Positions 42,337 to 54,758 of a DNA stretch of 64,000 nt are shown piece by piece. Numbering within the stretch: the stretch's first letter is position 1; each line of letters starts with the position of its first letter. The DNA comes from Acidipila rosea (lineage in GTDB: Bacteria > Acidobacteriota > Terriglobia > Terriglobales > Acidobacteriaceae), in NCBI RefSeq assembly GCF_004339725.1, contig NZ_SMGK01000001.1, positions 124,001 through 188,000 on the forward strand, given 5' to 3'. The notes under the pieces were generated by a model that ran no database searches, was not told the DNA's origin, and worked only from the letters and a program-made list of their open reading frames with translations. Position numbers and translations under genes: made by a program.

Positions 42337-43602
42337 TCAGGCGTAGATGCCGCGCTGCTTGATGGTGAAGGCGACGCGATCGATAGCCAGCATATAAGCC
42401 GCGATGCGGTTGTTGACGGCGTGGGCCTCAGAGTAGCGAACCACGTCATCGAAGCTCTCGGCGAGAATGCTTTCAAGCTGTTCGTTGACGAGGGCCTCTT
42501 TCCAGAAGTATCCCTGCCGGTCCTGCACCCACTCGAAATAAGAAGCGGTAACGCCGCCGGAGTTCGCGAGGATGTCAGGAATGATGAAGACCTTCTTGTC
42601 GGCGAGAATTTCATCCGCCACGGCGGTGGTGGGGCCGTTGGCTCCTTCGCAGATGACGCGCGCCTTGATGCGGTCCGCGTTGCGGCTGGTGATCACATTT
42701 TCAGTGGCCGCCGGGATCAGGATTTCGCAGTCGGTCAGCAGTAGTTCGTGGGGGTCAAAGGCCTCTGCGCCTCTGAATCCGAGCACTGTGCCGTTACGCT
42801 GGCGGAACTCGAAAAGCTGGTCGATGTCTATGCCGTTGGGGTTATAGAGGCCGCCATCGTACTCGGCGATGCCGATGATCTTGTAGCCCTTCTCCATCAT
42901 GATACGGGCGGCGTTCGAGCCGACGTTGCCGAAGCCCTGGATGATGACGCGACAGCCGTCCCGCTGCATGCCGAGGTGCCTGAGGGCCTCATCGCAGACG
43001 ATGCCGATGCCGCGGCCAGTGGCCTCCTTGCGTCCGCGCGAACCGCCAATATTGAGCGGCTTGCCGGTGACGACGCTGGTGACCGTCTGACGCATGTGCA
43101 TCGAGTAGGTGTCCATGATCCAGGCCATCACCTGCTCATTGGTGCCCATGTCGGGGGCGGGCACATCTTTTTCCGGCCCGAGAAATTCGATGATCTCCGC
43201 CGTATAGCGGCGGGTCATGCGTTCCAGTTCGCCCATGGACATCTTCTTCGGGTCGCAGATCACGCCGCCCTTGGCGCCGCCGAAGGGAATATTGACGACC
43301 GCGCACTTCCAGGTCATCCAGCTCGCCAGGGCGCGCACTTCATCGAGGTTCACATCGGGGGAGTAGCGGATGCCGCCCTTACCCGGGCCGCGCGCCTGCG
43401 AGTGCTGCACTCGGAAGCCGGTGAAGACCTCAATGCGTCCGTCGTCCATCGCGACGGGGAAGTGAACGATGATCTCCCGTGAGGGGTAACGCAGGACCTT
43501 CCAGAGGCCTTCGTCCAGGTTGAGTTTGCGTGCCGCGAAGTCGAATCGAGCAGCCTGCGCTTCCCAGGGGTTGATCTCCTGCTCGAGAGTGATAGTAGCC
43601 AT
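42337..43602 (-). CDS. gdhA: Glutamate dehydrogenase (Glu/Leu/Phe/Val family)
   Basis: 421 residues from ATG 43602 (GGAG about nine bases upstream). [20 protein letters not shown] carries the catalytic-site Lys, [13 protein letters not shown] the next, and [20 protein letters not shown] the Asp. The NAD(P) domain has [10 protein letters not shown]; the residue ending the second strand (IAEYDGG) suggests NAD preference, with modest confidence. It interconverts 2-oxoglutarate plus ammonia and glutamate. The promoter is about 165 bases upstream, leaving a long leader. Confidence 0.93.
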   Translation of the reverse strand: MATITLEQEINPWEAQAARFDFAARKLNLDEGLWKVLRYPSREIIVHFPVAMDDGRIEVFTGFRVQHSQARGPGKGGIRYSPDVNLDEVRALASWMTWKCAVVNIPFGGAKGGVICDPKKMSMGELERMTRRYTAEIIEFLGPEKDVPAPDMGTNEQVMAWIMDTYSMHMRQTVTSVVTGKPLNIGGSRGRKEATGRGIGIVCDEALRHLGMQRDGCRVIIQGFGNVGSNAARIMMEKGYKIIGIAEYDGGLYNPNGIDIDQLFEFRQRNGTVLGFRGAEAFDPHELLLTDCEILIPAATENVITSRNADRIKARVICEGANGPTTAVADEILADKKVFIIPDILANSGGVTASYFEWVQDRQGYFWKEALVNEQLESILAESFDDVVRYSEAHAVNNRIAAYMLAIDRVAFTIKQRGIYA

Positions 43603-43765
43603 ACTGTGCTTCTCCAAGGTTGAGACCGATTTCGCACCGCCCCCGTCACCAACTCTTTCGGCGAGGGCCAATCTTTCTTGAGTCACGCTCGGCGGTCTGC
43701 CTTTCCGGCGTGATTCTCAGTGGCATGACCTGGGTCGAAAAACCGAACTCGGGCCAAACTCACCG

Positions 43766-43795
43766 AGTATAGGCCTGCCCCAAAAGACCCCGCAA
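43766..43795 (-). promoter_or_regulatory. Promoter of gdhA
   Basis: On the minus strand TTGCGG (complement of 43790-43795), 18 bases, then TATACT (complement of 43766-43771). The start codon is at 43602, so the leader would be about 155 nt. Confidence 0.5.
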
Positions 43796-43849
43796 GCACA
43801 TATTCGTGAAAAAACGGGTTGCCGAGTTAGATGCCCGGGTGCAAGCTTC

Positions 43850-43855
43850 TATATT
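43850..43855 (+). promoter_or_regulatory. -10 box close to the trpE start
   Basis: TATATT (43850-43855) ends 11 bases before ATG 43867 and no Shine-Dalgarno lies between. No trp leader peptide or attenuator fits in this space. Confidence 0.4.
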
Positions 43856-43866
43856 GAAAAGACCGT

Positions 43867-45345
43867 ATGAATGCTCCCAGCCAGCCCGTTCCCGACCGCA
43901 AAGCCTTCCTCGAACTAGCGCGCACCCATACCCTTGTCCCGCTGTGCCGGGCGCTTAGCGCCGACATGGAGACGCCGGTTACGGCCTTTCTGCGCCTTGC
44001 CGCCGATGAGCCGGAGTGTTTCCTGCTTGAATCGGTCGAGGGTGGAGAAAAGATAGGGCGCTATACCTTTATCGGCATCCGGCCCTATCGCAAGATCGTG
44101 GCCCGCGGCGCCTCGATCGAGACGACGGAGCGCGGAAGGACGCGCAAGTCGACCGGGGACGTCTTCCAGGTGCTCAAGGAGGCTTTAAGCGGCCACACCC
44201 CGGCGCGGCTCCCGGGACTGCCGCCGTTCACGGCCGGGGCAGTCGGCTTCTTCAGCTACGATGCCGTGCGCCTGATCGAGCGGCTGCCCTCGCGGGCCAA
44301 GGACGAGCTGAAGACGCCGGACGCCTGCCTGATGTTTTTCGACGAGGTGCTGGCGTTTGACCGTCTTCGCCAGGAGATGCTGCTGATCGTGACGGCGGAC
44401 GTTCGCGCCCAGAAGCCGCAGCTGGCCTATGCCGACGCGATGAAGCGGCTGGACCGGCTGACAAAGCGGCTGGCCAGGCCACTGCCCCGCATGGAGCAGA
44501 AGCGCACGCGCGGAGCCCTGAAGATCGAACCCAGGACTCGCAAGCGCGACTTCCTGAAGGCGGTCGAGAAGACGCGGGAATATATTGCCGCCGGCGATAT
44601 CTTCCAGGCCGTGCTGTCGCAGCGCTTTGACGTCAAGCCGGGCGTGGATCCGTTTTCGATCTACCGTTCGCTGCGGGTGGTCAACCCGTCGCCGTATATG
44701 TATTTTTTGCGGACGGGGGATATGCACATCGCCGGATCTTCCCCGGAACTGCTGGTGAAGGTCAATCAGCAGCGAGTCGATTATCGCCCCATCGCCGGAA
44801 CGCGTCCCCGGGGGCGCGACGAGGAAGAGGATCAGCGCATCGCCGCCGAATTGCTGGCGGACGAAAAGGAGCGCTCCGAGCATGTGATGCTGGTCGACCT
44901 GGGCCGCAACGACGTGGGCCGGGTCAGCGAATACGGCTCGGTCAGCGTAAAGGAGCTGATGACGGTCGAGCGCTACTCGCATGTCATGCACATTGTCAGC
45001 GCCATCGAGGGCAGGCTGCGCCCCGAGCTTCATGCCATCGACGCATTCCGCGCCTGCTTCCCCGCGGGTACGCTGAGCGGCGCGCCCAAGGTGCGCGCCA
45101 TGGAGATCATCGAAGAGCTGGAGCCCGCGCGCCGTGGCTTGTACGGCGGCAGCGTCTTTTACGCAGATTTCTCGGGCAATCTGGACTCCTGCATCGCCAT
45201 TCGCACGCTGGTGCTCAAGGGGAAACAGGGGCATATTCAAGCGGGTGCGGGGATCGTCGCCGACTCCGTCGCCGAGAAGGAATTCGAGGAGTGCGAGAAC
45301 AAGGCCCGCGCGGTGATCCGGGCCATCGAACGGGCGCGGAGCTGA
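43867..45345 (+). CDS. trpE: Anthranilate synthase component I
   Basis: 492 residues. N-terminal Trp-sensing domain with LLESVEGGEKIGRYTFIG. The chorismate-binding core has FQAVLSQRFDV, RPIAGTRPRGRDEEEDQRIA, VDLGRNDVGRVSEYGSV and PAGTLSGAPKVRAMEIIEEL, all conserved for TrpE rather than PabB. It makes anthranilate from chorismate with the glutamine amidotransferase TrpG, which is not adjacent. trpC is 18 kb away at the right edge, so the trp genes are scattered. Confidence 0.95.
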   Translation: MNAPSQPVPDRKAFLELARTHTLVPLCRALSADMETPVTAFLRLAADEPECFLLESVEGGEKIGRYTFIGIRPYRKIVARGASIETTERGRTRKSTGDVFQVLKEALSGHTPARLPGLPPFTAGAVGFFSYDAVRLIERLPSRAKDELKTPDACLMFFDEVLAFDRLRQEMLLIVTADVRAQKPQLAYADAMKRLDRLTKRLARPLPRMEQKRTRGALKIEPRTRKRDFLKAVEKTREYIAAGDIFQAVLSQRFDVKPGVDPFSIYRSLRVVNPSPYMYFLRTGDMHIAGSSPELLVKVNQQRVDYRPIAGTRPRGRDEEEDQRIAAELLADEKERSEHVMLVDLGRNDVGRVSEYGSVSVKELMTVERYSHVMHIVSAIEGRLRPELHAIDAFRACFPAGTLSGAPKVRAMEIIEELEPARRGLYGGSVFYADFSGNLDSCIAIRTLVLKGKQGHIQAGAGIVADSVAEKEFEECENKARAVIRAIERARS

Positions 45346-45347
45346 GT

Positions 45348-45387
45348 CCTGCGCGGGTGCTCCTGAAGAGGGAAGCACCCGCGCAGG
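45348..45387. terminator. Strong hairpin between trpE and the BNR-repeat gene
   Basis: Perfect 14-bp G/C-rich stem (45348-45361 with 45374-45387, 12-nt loop) in the 46-bp convergent gap. No T-tract on either side. Confidence 0.65.
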
Positions 45388-45391
45388 GAGG

Positions 45392-48300
45392 CTAGTCCTC
45401 GTCGCCGGTTTCCGGCATGTTGTCGGGCTGGCGCTCAGGGTTGAGGGGCGCGAGATGCGCGGCGCGGAGCTTCTCGTTCAGCGCCGGAATCGCCGTCCCA
45501 TTCAGCTGCTTCCAGTGATCGAGCGCCTTCGGCAACTCCTCTCCCAGGTGAGTTGCGGCGTCTGCCTGCGCGGTGGTTGGGGCCGCGTCCGCCTGTCCCG
45601 TCTGGGTGTAGAGCGCGGCGGCTTCGCCGCTGACGTCGTCGAGGCCGGGGATCTGGGTCTCCTTGCTGCCGTCGATCGCCGCCTCGATCTGCTTGTCCAG
45701 CTCTTCGATGGAGGCTGCCAGCGCTCCCTGCGCCTGCTTTTTACGGTCGGCAAGCTGCTCCCTGAGGGAGTGCGCCTGCATGGCCGCTTCAGAGCTCTCG
45801 CTCAGCATGGCGGCCAGCTTCACCTGGGCGTCAAACATGGCCTGCAGCCCTGCCGGGGCGGTGGAGACGCGCGGGTCCATCCTGATGGTCAGGGGCTGGG
45901 TCAGCGTCTTGCCGGCGGCGATCAGGCGAACGGTATAGGCGCCGGGGAGCGCCAGCGGGCCGAGGGGCTCGCGCGGCGTCTCATGCGGAACGGCCGAGAT
46001 GGGATAGTCATAGTGGGCAGCCACCGGGCGCGTGTAGTGCATGTCCCAGACGAGCCGGTGCATGCCGGGCGTGGCTGAGACCTTCGTCGGCTCCTTGACC
46101 CAATAGGTGGGGATCAGCTGCTTGTCCAGCTCTTCGGGAGTCAGCTCCGGCTTGTCTTCGCTCGAATAGCGGCGCACGACCTTGCCTTGCGCGTCGAGTA
46201 TCTCCACCACCACCGGCCCGGAGACCTGCTGCGGCAGCGAGTAGTCGATCAGTGCTCCGTCCGGGGGATTCTGCCCGGCGGGCTCATCCGGAGGCAGCGG
46301 TGTATCCGTATAGGTGCTGCGGCGAACGCGCCATGCTGCACCGGAGGCGAAGAGATAGGGCGCGCCGGCCGGAACCTCTGCCATCTGCCGGAGCGGCGCG
46401 ATGCCGTCCAGCACCCAGAAGGCGCGGCCGTGGGTGGCGACGATGAGGTCGTCGTCCTTGACCATCAGGTCGCGCATGGAGGTATGCGGCAGGTTGTATT
46501 CGAGCGGTTGCCAGTGGTCTCCGTCATCGAGCGAGACGTATACGCCGGTTTCGGTCCCGGCGTAGAGCAGGCCCTTCTTGAGCGGGTCCTGACGGACGGT
46601 GTTGACGGGCGCATCTGCGGGCAGGCCGCTGACGATCGCCTGCCAGGTAGCGCCGCCATCATGAGTGCGGAAGATATACGGCTTCATGTCATCGGCCCGC
46701 ATGCGGCTGACGGAGACATATGACGTTTCGTCATCGAAGCGGGAAGCGTCGATCTGGGTGACCTTGCTCCAGGTGGGAAGGCCCGGCGGCGTGATGTTCT
46801 TCCAGTTTGCCCCGCCATCGGTGGTGCGCCAGAGCAGGCCGTCGTCGGTTCCTGCCCAGAGAGTATTCAGATTCTTATAGGAGGCTGCGAGCGAGTAGAT
46901 TGCCCCGCGCCTTTTCTCCTGGTCCTTCTCGGTGAGGGCCGGTACGGATTGCAGCGTGCCGGTGTGTTCGCGGCTCAGGTCGGGGCTGATCGTCTGCCAG
47001 CTCCTGCCTCCGTCTGACGTCTTGAAAAGCACATTTGCCGCGTAATACATCACATGCGGATCGACCGGCGAAAACAGGATCGGCTCGGTCCGGTCGGCGC
47101 GATACTTCGCGCTGCGCAGCGGAATCGGAGTCACATTCTGCACCTGGCCGGTGGCGAAGTCATACTTTGAAACCTCGGTTCGTCCGGCGCCATACACGAA
47201 GCGGGGGTGCAGCGGGTCGGGCGCGACATAGCCGTATTCGATAACCCCCACCGGATGCCACTCCCGATAGGTGATCGCTCCATCGTTGCCGCGGCTGTCA
47301 ATGCAGACCGAGCCGCTCTCCTGCTGGCCGGCGCAGATCTTGTAGGGGAAGGTATTGGTGACTGCGACATGGTAGAGCTGCGCGGTCGGCTGGTTGTACC
47401 AGGAACTCCACGACTTGCCGCCGTTGACGGTGATCACCGCACCCTGATCGCTGACGAGCAGGATGACATGCGGATTCTGAGGGCTGATCCACATGTTCTG
47501 GTAGTCATCGCCGCCCGGCGCTCCGCGCCAGCTGACCCAGGTCTTGCCTCCGTCGGTGGACTTCATGGTGACGATGCTGGTGCTGTAGAGCACGTCGGGG
47601 TTCTGCGGATCGACGCGGGGCACGGGCAGATCGCCGCCGCCGATTTTCATGGCGGGACGGGGATCGTCGGTGGCTACCCGCCAGCTTTCGCCGCCGTCAT
47701 CGGAGCGGTAGACGCCGAGTCCTTTTCCGGAGGCATAGCCGCTGTCAGCGGGAGTCGAAACGGTCGCATAGAGGCGCTGCGGGTCGCTGGCCGCAAGGGC
47801 AAGGTTGATCTGGACCAGATTGGAGGGCAGGCCGTTGGTCAGTTTTTTCCAGGTGGTGCCGCCGTCGGTGGATTTGAAGAGGCCGCCGTTGGCGCCGTCA
47901 TATTCATTGCCGTCTTCCCAGGGGCCGAGGCGCGATTCCCAGAGCGAGGCATAGACAGTCTGCGGATTCTTCGGGTCGATGACGACATCGGAGCCGCCGG
48001 TGTTCTCATCCTTGTAGAGCACCTTCTCCCAGGTCTTGCCGCCGTCGGTCGAGCGGTAGATGCCCCGCTCCGCATTGGGTCCGTAGGGATGGCCGAGCAC
48101 TGCGGCGAAGAGCCGGTCGGGGTTCTGCGGATCGACGGCCAGGGCCGGAATCTGCTGCCCTTCGCGTAATCCGAGATGCGTCCAGGTTGCGCCGGAGTCG
48201 TCAGAGCGATAGATGCCGTTGCCGACGGAGAGATCGGGCCGATGCAGCCCCTCGCCGCTGGCGACGTAGAGGGTCTTCGGGTCAGATGGCGCGACTGCGA

Positions 48301-48568
48301 TTGCGCCTATGGACTGGGTGGGCTCGGCATCGAAGATGGGCCGCCATGTCCGGCCGTAGTCATTCGTCTTCCAGACGCCGCCGTCGACCTGGCCGATGTA
48401 GAAGACGTTCGGCTTGCCGGGCACGCCGGCAGCCGCGCGGGTGCGTCCGCCGCGAAACGGCCCCACCAGCCGCCAATGAAGCGCGGGCAGCGCTGTCTGG
48501 GCCATAAGTGCAGATCCGGCAAGGCAGAGAGGGAGCAGGGCGAGCAGGCGAAGGCGCTTGAAATTCAT
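45392..48568 (-). CDS. Large exported BNR/sortilin-like beta-propeller protein
   Basis: 1058 residues with a signal peptide (MNFKRLRLLALLPLCLAGSA). Residues about 30-720 contain many Asp-box (BNR) repeats of the S-x-D-x-G-x-TW type (YRSDDSGATWTHLG, YRSTDGGKTWEKV, FKSTDGGTTWKKL and others), pointing to one or two sialidase/Vps10-like beta-propellers. The C-terminal third has beta domains (VVVEILDAQGKVVRRYSSED) and a helical end (about 930-1040). Proteins of this layout are abundant in Acidobacteriota and are often labelled glycosyl hydrolase, but I see no catalytic motif; binding of glycan or protein is as likely. Confidence 0.88.
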   Translation of the reverse strand: MNFKRLRLLALLPLCLAGSALMAQTALPALHWRLVGPFRGGRTRAAAGVPGKPNVFYIGQVDGGVWKTNDYGRTWRPIFDAEPTQSIGAIAVAPSDPKTLYVASGEGLHRPDLSVGNGIYRSDDSGATWTHLGLREGQQIPALAVDPQNPDRLFAAVLGHPYGPNAERGIYRSTDGGKTWEKVLYKDENTGGSDVVIDPKNPQTVYASLWESRLGPWEDGNEYDGANGGLFKSTDGGTTWKKLTNGLPSNLVQINLALAASDPQRLYATVSTPADSGYASGKGLGVYRSDDGGESWRVATDDPRPAMKIGGGDLPVPRVDPQNPDVLYSTSIVTMKSTDGGKTWVSWRGAPGGDDYQNMWISPQNPHVILLVSDQGAVITVNGGKSWSSWYNQPTAQLYHVAVTNTFPYKICAGQQESGSVCIDSRGNDGAITYREWHPVGVIEYGYVAPDPLHPRFVYGAGRTEVSKYDFATGQVQNVTPIPLRSAKYRADRTEPILFSPVDPHVMYYAANVLFKTSDGGRSWQTISPDLSREHTGTLQSVPALTEKDQEKRRGAIYSLAASYKNLNTLWAGTDDGLLWRTTDGGANWKNITPPGLPTWSKVTQIDASRFDDETSYVSVSRMRADDMKPYIFRTHDGGATWQAIVSGLPADAPVNTVRQDPLKKGLLYAGTETGVYVSLDDGDHWQPLEYNLPHTSMRDLMVKDDDLIVATHGRAFWVLDGIAPLRQMAEVPAGAPYLFASGAAWRVRRSTYTDTPLPPDEPAGQNPPDGALIDYSLPQQVSGPVVVEILDAQGKVVRRYSSEDKPELTPEELDKQLIPTYWVKEPTKVSATPGMHRLVWDMHYTRPVAAHYDYPISAVPHETPREPLGPLALPGAYTVRLIAAGKTLTQPLTIRMDPRVSTAPAGLQAMFDAQVKLAAMLSESSEAAMQAHSLREQLADRKKQAQGALAASIEELDKQIEAAIDGSKETQIPGLDDVSGEAAALYTQTGQADAAPTTAQADAATHLGEELPKALDHWKQLNGTAIPALNEKLRAAHLAPLNPERQPDNMPETGDED

Positions 48569-48611
48569 GTAGAGGATTGTAGCTGGACTCCGCTGCTACG
48601 CTCATTCGTCC

Positions 48612-48620
48612 TGTTAGACT
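48612..48620 (+). promoter_or_regulatory. Extended -10 box abutting the rpe start
   Basis: TGTTAGACT (48612-48620) ends immediately before ATG 48621. Transcription would begin near 48627, inside the annotated frame, which favours the TTG at 48630 as real start. Confidence 0.4.
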
Positions 48621-49307
48621 ATGCGTATCTTGGTTGAACTAGTCCCATCGATCCTGTCCTCCGATTTTGCGCATCTCGCCGATGAAGTAGCAGCAGCGGA
48701 ACGCGGTGGAGGCACCGTCATTCATGTCGACGTCATGGACGGCCATTTCGTGCCGAATATCACGCTCGGGCCGCCTGTGGTCAAGTCCCTGCGAAAGGTC
48801 ACAAGCCTGCCGCTTGACTGCCACCTGATGATCGAGAACGCGGACGATTTCATCCCAGCCTTTGCTGACGCGGGTGCGAACTGGATCAGCGTGCACTACG
48901 AGGCATGCCGCCACCTGCACAGGACGATCCAGCTCATCTCCCAGCACGGCATGAAGCCGGGCGTGGTGATTAATCCGGCGACGCCGGTGGATCTGCTGAT
49001 CCCCGTGCTGCCGATGCTGCACCATGTGCTGATCATGAGCGTGAACCCGGGATTTGGCGGCCAGGAGTTTATCCCTTATTCGCTGACGAAACTCTCCCGG
49101 CTGCGCGAACTTCGCCAGCAGATGGGCCTCAAGTTTAGAATTGAAGTGGATGGTGGGGTTGCTCACGACACGATTGCTGCGGTCGTCGAAGCTGGAGCGG
49201 AGCTGCTGGTGGCCGGGAGCGCTGTTTTCAGCTCAGGACGCGCCGAGCAAAACGCCCGGGAGCTGCTCGCCGCCGCACGCAAGGCTGCAGAAAGCAATGC
49301 GGCATAG
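48621..49307 (+). CDS. rpe: Ribulose-phosphate 3-epimerase
   Basis: 228 residues from ATG 48621. TIM barrel with PSILSSDFAHLADEV, the metal/catalytic VIHVDVMDGHFVPNITLGP, LPLDCHLMIEN, SVNPGFGGQEFI and IEVDGGV. It interconverts ribulose-5-P and xylulose-5-P in the pentose phosphate cycle. A TTG at 48630 would give the usual four-residue lead before PSILS and fits the promoter better (see the -10 element at 48612). Divergent from the BNR gene with 52 bases between starts. Confidence 0.95.
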   Translation: MRILVELVPSILSSDFAHLADEVAAAERGGGTVIHVDVMDGHFVPNITLGPPVVKSLRKVTSLPLDCHLMIENADDFIPAFADAGANWISVHYEACRHLHRTIQLISQHGMKPGVVINPATPVDLLIPVLPMLHHVLIMSVNPGFGGQEFIPYSLTKLSRLRELRQQMGLKFRIEVDGGVAHDTIAAVVEAGAELLVAGSAVFSSGRAEQNARELLAAARKAAESNAA

Positions 49308-49351
49308 GTGAAAACAGGCCACCTTGAACGCCTGTCTGTAAAGAGGTATCG

Positions 49352-50980
49352 ATGAACCGTCTCACCACCCAGATCTCCGCCATTTGCCTGTGCATGGCTC
49401 TCGCGCCGGCAAGCCACGCCTACAGCAAGAAGAAGAAACAGGTCGATCTAAGCGCGAACCCGCTGGCCGGCGTCAAGAGCCAGCAGCCGGACAAGGTGCT
49501 CTTCGACAAGGCGATGGTCGCCCTCAAGAAGGGCAAGTACGATGTGGCGCGTCTCGATCTGCAGACGCTGCTCAACACCTATGGCGACTCAGAATACTCG
49601 ATGCGCGCCAAGCTGGCGATCGGCGATACCTGGTACAAGGAAGGCGGCTCTGCGGCGCTGACCCAGGCTGAGTCTGAGTACAAGGATTTCATCACCTTCT
49701 TCCCGAACACGCCGGAGGCCGCCGAGGCCCAGATGAAGGTCGGCGACATCTACTACGAGCAGATGGAGAAGCCGGACCGCGATCCGCAGAATGTGATCCA
49801 CGCGGAGCAGGAATATCGCACGATGATCGAGCAGTTTCCTGATTCGCCGCTGATTCCACGCGCGAAGCAGCGTCTGCGCGACGTGCAGGAGGTCCTGGCC
49901 CAGCGGCAGTTCGAGATTGGTCAGTTCTATGCGACGCACGAGAACTGGGCAGCCACCATTGCCCGGCTGCAGACAGTCGCCGATAGCTATCCGCTCTTCA
50001 GCCATAGCGATGACACGCTCATCACGATCGGTGACGCCTATGCCAACGAGGCCCAGATTGCCAACCGCATGAATCTGCCGCCCAAGGCGAAGGCCCAGCT
50101 CGTCAAGACCTATAACGAGCAGGCGCGGGCCGCCTGGGATCGCGTTGTGACTCATTATGCGATGTCACCCCACGTGGAAGACGCCAAGGATCGGCTGATT
50201 GCGATGGGTATGCCGGTTCCCGAACCGACGCAGCAGCAGCTCGCTGAGAGTGAAGCCGAAGAGGGCAGCCGGACCAATGTCCGGCTCAAGGATCGTGCAA
50301 TGCTGCTTGTCAAGCATGGCCCTTCGACGGTCGAAGCCGCGCGTGTCGGTGAGCCGACGCTGACGGACCCGCCGCCGGTGCTGGCGCCGCAGGTGAACAA
50401 GCAGACCCTGGCGGCCTTCAACGCAGCCATTAAGGGCCAGCCCATCCCGCCCATGTCCACCAGTTACACGGCGACAGAAAACGCCAAGGCTGCTCCGGCC
50501 GCAGGCTCGCAGGGTGCAGGCCAGTCCTCGCAGCCGCTCGAGATGCAGCCCGTCACCGAGGGTTCCGGTGGAAGCGGCAACGACACCAGCGTCGAGATTG
50601 TGAATCCGGGTTCCTCCTCTTCGCCGGACAGCGGCTCGGGCAATAATGCGCCGCCGACCAGCGATAGCGGAGCGGCCGCGGACCACAGCAATCCGGGTGA
50701 CAACAATCCGAACCCTGCTAACTCGGAAAACCCCGAGGCGAAGTATGGGCTGAACCAGCCCGTCGCTCCGGCGAACAACAAGGCGCTTCCGGCAGTGGAC
50801 AAGCCCGCTGAGGCCCCGGACCAGATCAACGACGTGAAGGGTGGAGGCGGTGGCCATGCGCAGGTGCAGACCGGTGCGAGCGCTACCAACAAGAAGAAGT
50901 CCGCTCCCTACCATGCCGATAAGGAATCGTCGAGCAGGCACAAGAAGAAGACCGGCCTCGACAAGCTGAACCCGTTCTAA
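49352..50980 (+). CDS. BamD-like TPR outer-membrane assembly protein with long tail
   Basis: 542 residues. Signal peptide (ICLCMALAPASHA). Residues about 45-290 hold five TPR-like units as in BamD/YfiO (DKAMVALKKGKYDVARLDLQ, EYKDFITFFPNTPEAAEAQM, IEQFPDSPLIPRAKQRLRDV, YATHENWAATIARLQTVADS). E. coli BamD is a 245-residue lipoprotein; this protein has no lipobox at the cleavage site and adds about 240 residues of Pro/Asn/Ser-rich, probably unstructured tail with a Lys-rich end (HKKKTGLDKLNPF). It should belong to the outer-membrane protein assembly route by homology. An intrinsic terminator follows. Confidence 0.85.
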   Translation: MNRLTTQISAICLCMALAPASHAYSKKKKQVDLSANPLAGVKSQQPDKVLFDKAMVALKKGKYDVARLDLQTLLNTYGDSEYSMRAKLAIGDTWYKEGGSAALTQAESEYKDFITFFPNTPEAAEAQMKVGDIYYEQMEKPDRDPQNVIHAEQEYRTMIEQFPDSPLIPRAKQRLRDVQEVLAQRQFEIGQFYATHENWAATIARLQTVADSYPLFSHSDDTLITIGDAYANEAQIANRMNLPPKAKAQLVKTYNEQARAAWDRVVTHYAMSPHVEDAKDRLIAMGMPVPEPTQQQLAESEAEEGSRTNVRLKDRAMLLVKHGPSTVEAARVGEPTLTDPPPVLAPQVNKQTLAAFNAAIKGQPIPPMSTSYTATENAKAAPAAGSQGAGQSSQPLEMQPVTEGSGGSGNDTSVEIVNPGSSSSPDSGSGNNAPPTSDSGAAADHSNPGDNNPNPANSENPEAKYGLNQPVAPANNKALPAVDKPAEAPDQINDVKGGGGGHAQVQTGASATNKKKSAPYHADKESSSRHKKKTGLDKLNPF

Positions 50981-50996
50981 ACAATCTGCAGGGATG

Positions 50997-51038
50997 ACCC
51001 GGTGTGCTGCCGATGGATGGCGGTGCACCGGGTTTTTT
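50997..51038 (+). terminator. Intrinsic terminator of the BamD-like gene
   Basis: acccggtg (50997-51004) pairs with caccgggt (51026-51033), followed by a run of six T (51033-51038). Confidence 0.9.
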
Positions 51039-51135
51039 ATTTGGTTCCTATCTCTTGTGTCCGCCAAGTTAGCTTCCGCGCCCGATGAGCGGCATATTTT
51101 CGCTATGCTATGAAGAGGAGCTGGTTCTAACCCTC

Positions 51136-53865
<2,730 letters not shown>

Positions 53866-53868
53866 TTG

Positions 53869-54753
53869 ATGGATTGGAAAAGCAAGCGCATCGAGGCTGT
53901 GCTCGAACAGGCGCTGATAGAAGACAAGGTGACCAGCGATGCGACCACTGCCATCACCATCGACCCGTCTCTGCGTGCCTCTGCGACCGTCATCGCTAAG
54001 CAGGATTGCGTCATTTCGGGGCTCGGCTGTATCTCGAGCTTCCTCGATATCTTTGCGCGGCTCGATAAACGTAACAGTGGCCGCTACGAAGTCATCTCTC
54101 ACCCGGAGATGTTCGACGGCGTGCGCGTCAAGAAAGGCCAGGCGGTGGCCGTCATCCGGCACAACGCGCGCGTCATCCTTGCGTGCGAACGCGTGATTCT
54201 CAACCTGATGCAGCGGATGAGCGGCATCGCCACGCTCACCCGCCAGTATGCGGATGCGATCAAGGGCACCAACGCCACGCTGCTCGACACGCGCAAGACG
54301 GTGCCCGGCCTGCGCATTCTGGACAAGTATGCGGTCAGCTGTGGCGGCGGCACGAACCATCGCCTCGACCTCTCCGATGGAATCCTGATCAAGAACAATC
54401 ACATCTCACTCGGCGGCGGCATTGAGAAGGTGCTCGAACGCGCCTGCAGGCTGCGCAAGCCGGGACAGACGATCGACATCGAGGTTCGCACCTTTGACGA
54501 ACTGAAGACGGCGCTCGAGCACGGCGCCGAGTCGCTGCTGCTCGACAATATGACGCCTGCGGAGATCAAGAAAGCCATTGCCATCATCAAGGAAACGGGC
54601 AAGAAGATTCCTACCGAAGCCTCCGGCGGGATCGTGCTTGAAAACATTCGCAAGTATGCGCTCAGCGGCGTCGATTACATCTCCGTCGGTGCGTTGACCC
54701 ACTCGGCGATCGCGGTCGACCTGAGCATGCGCATTACGGCGGAGATTTACTGA
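53869..54753 (+). CDS. nadC: Nicotinate-nucleotide pyrophosphorylase (carboxylating)
   Basis: 294 residues from ATG 53869, with GGGAGG six bases upstream and only three bases past the valS stop. LLDTRKTVPGLRILDKYAVS carries the conserved Thr-Arg-Lys-Thr of quinolinate phosphoribosyltransferase; GGGTNHRLDLSDGILIKNNH and the C-terminal ASGGIVLENIRKYALSGVD follow. It turns quinolinate plus PRPP into nicotinate mononucleotide. nadB is 7 kb downstream in the same run; nadA is not seen. Confidence 0.96.
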   Translation: MDWKSKRIEAVLEQALIEDKVTSDATTAITIDPSLRASATVIAKQDCVISGLGCISSFLDIFARLDKRNSGRYEVISHPEMFDGVRVKKGQAVAVIRHNARVILACERVILNLMQRMSGIATLTRQYADAIKGTNATLLDTRKTVPGLRILDKYAVSCGGGTNHRLDLSDGILIKNNHISLGGGIEKVLERACRLRKPGQTIDIEVRTFDELKTALEHGAESLLLDNMTPAEIKKAIAIIKETGKKIPTEASGGIVLENIRKYALSGVDYISVGALTHSAIAVDLSMRITAEIY

Positions 54754-54758
54754 GGCGC

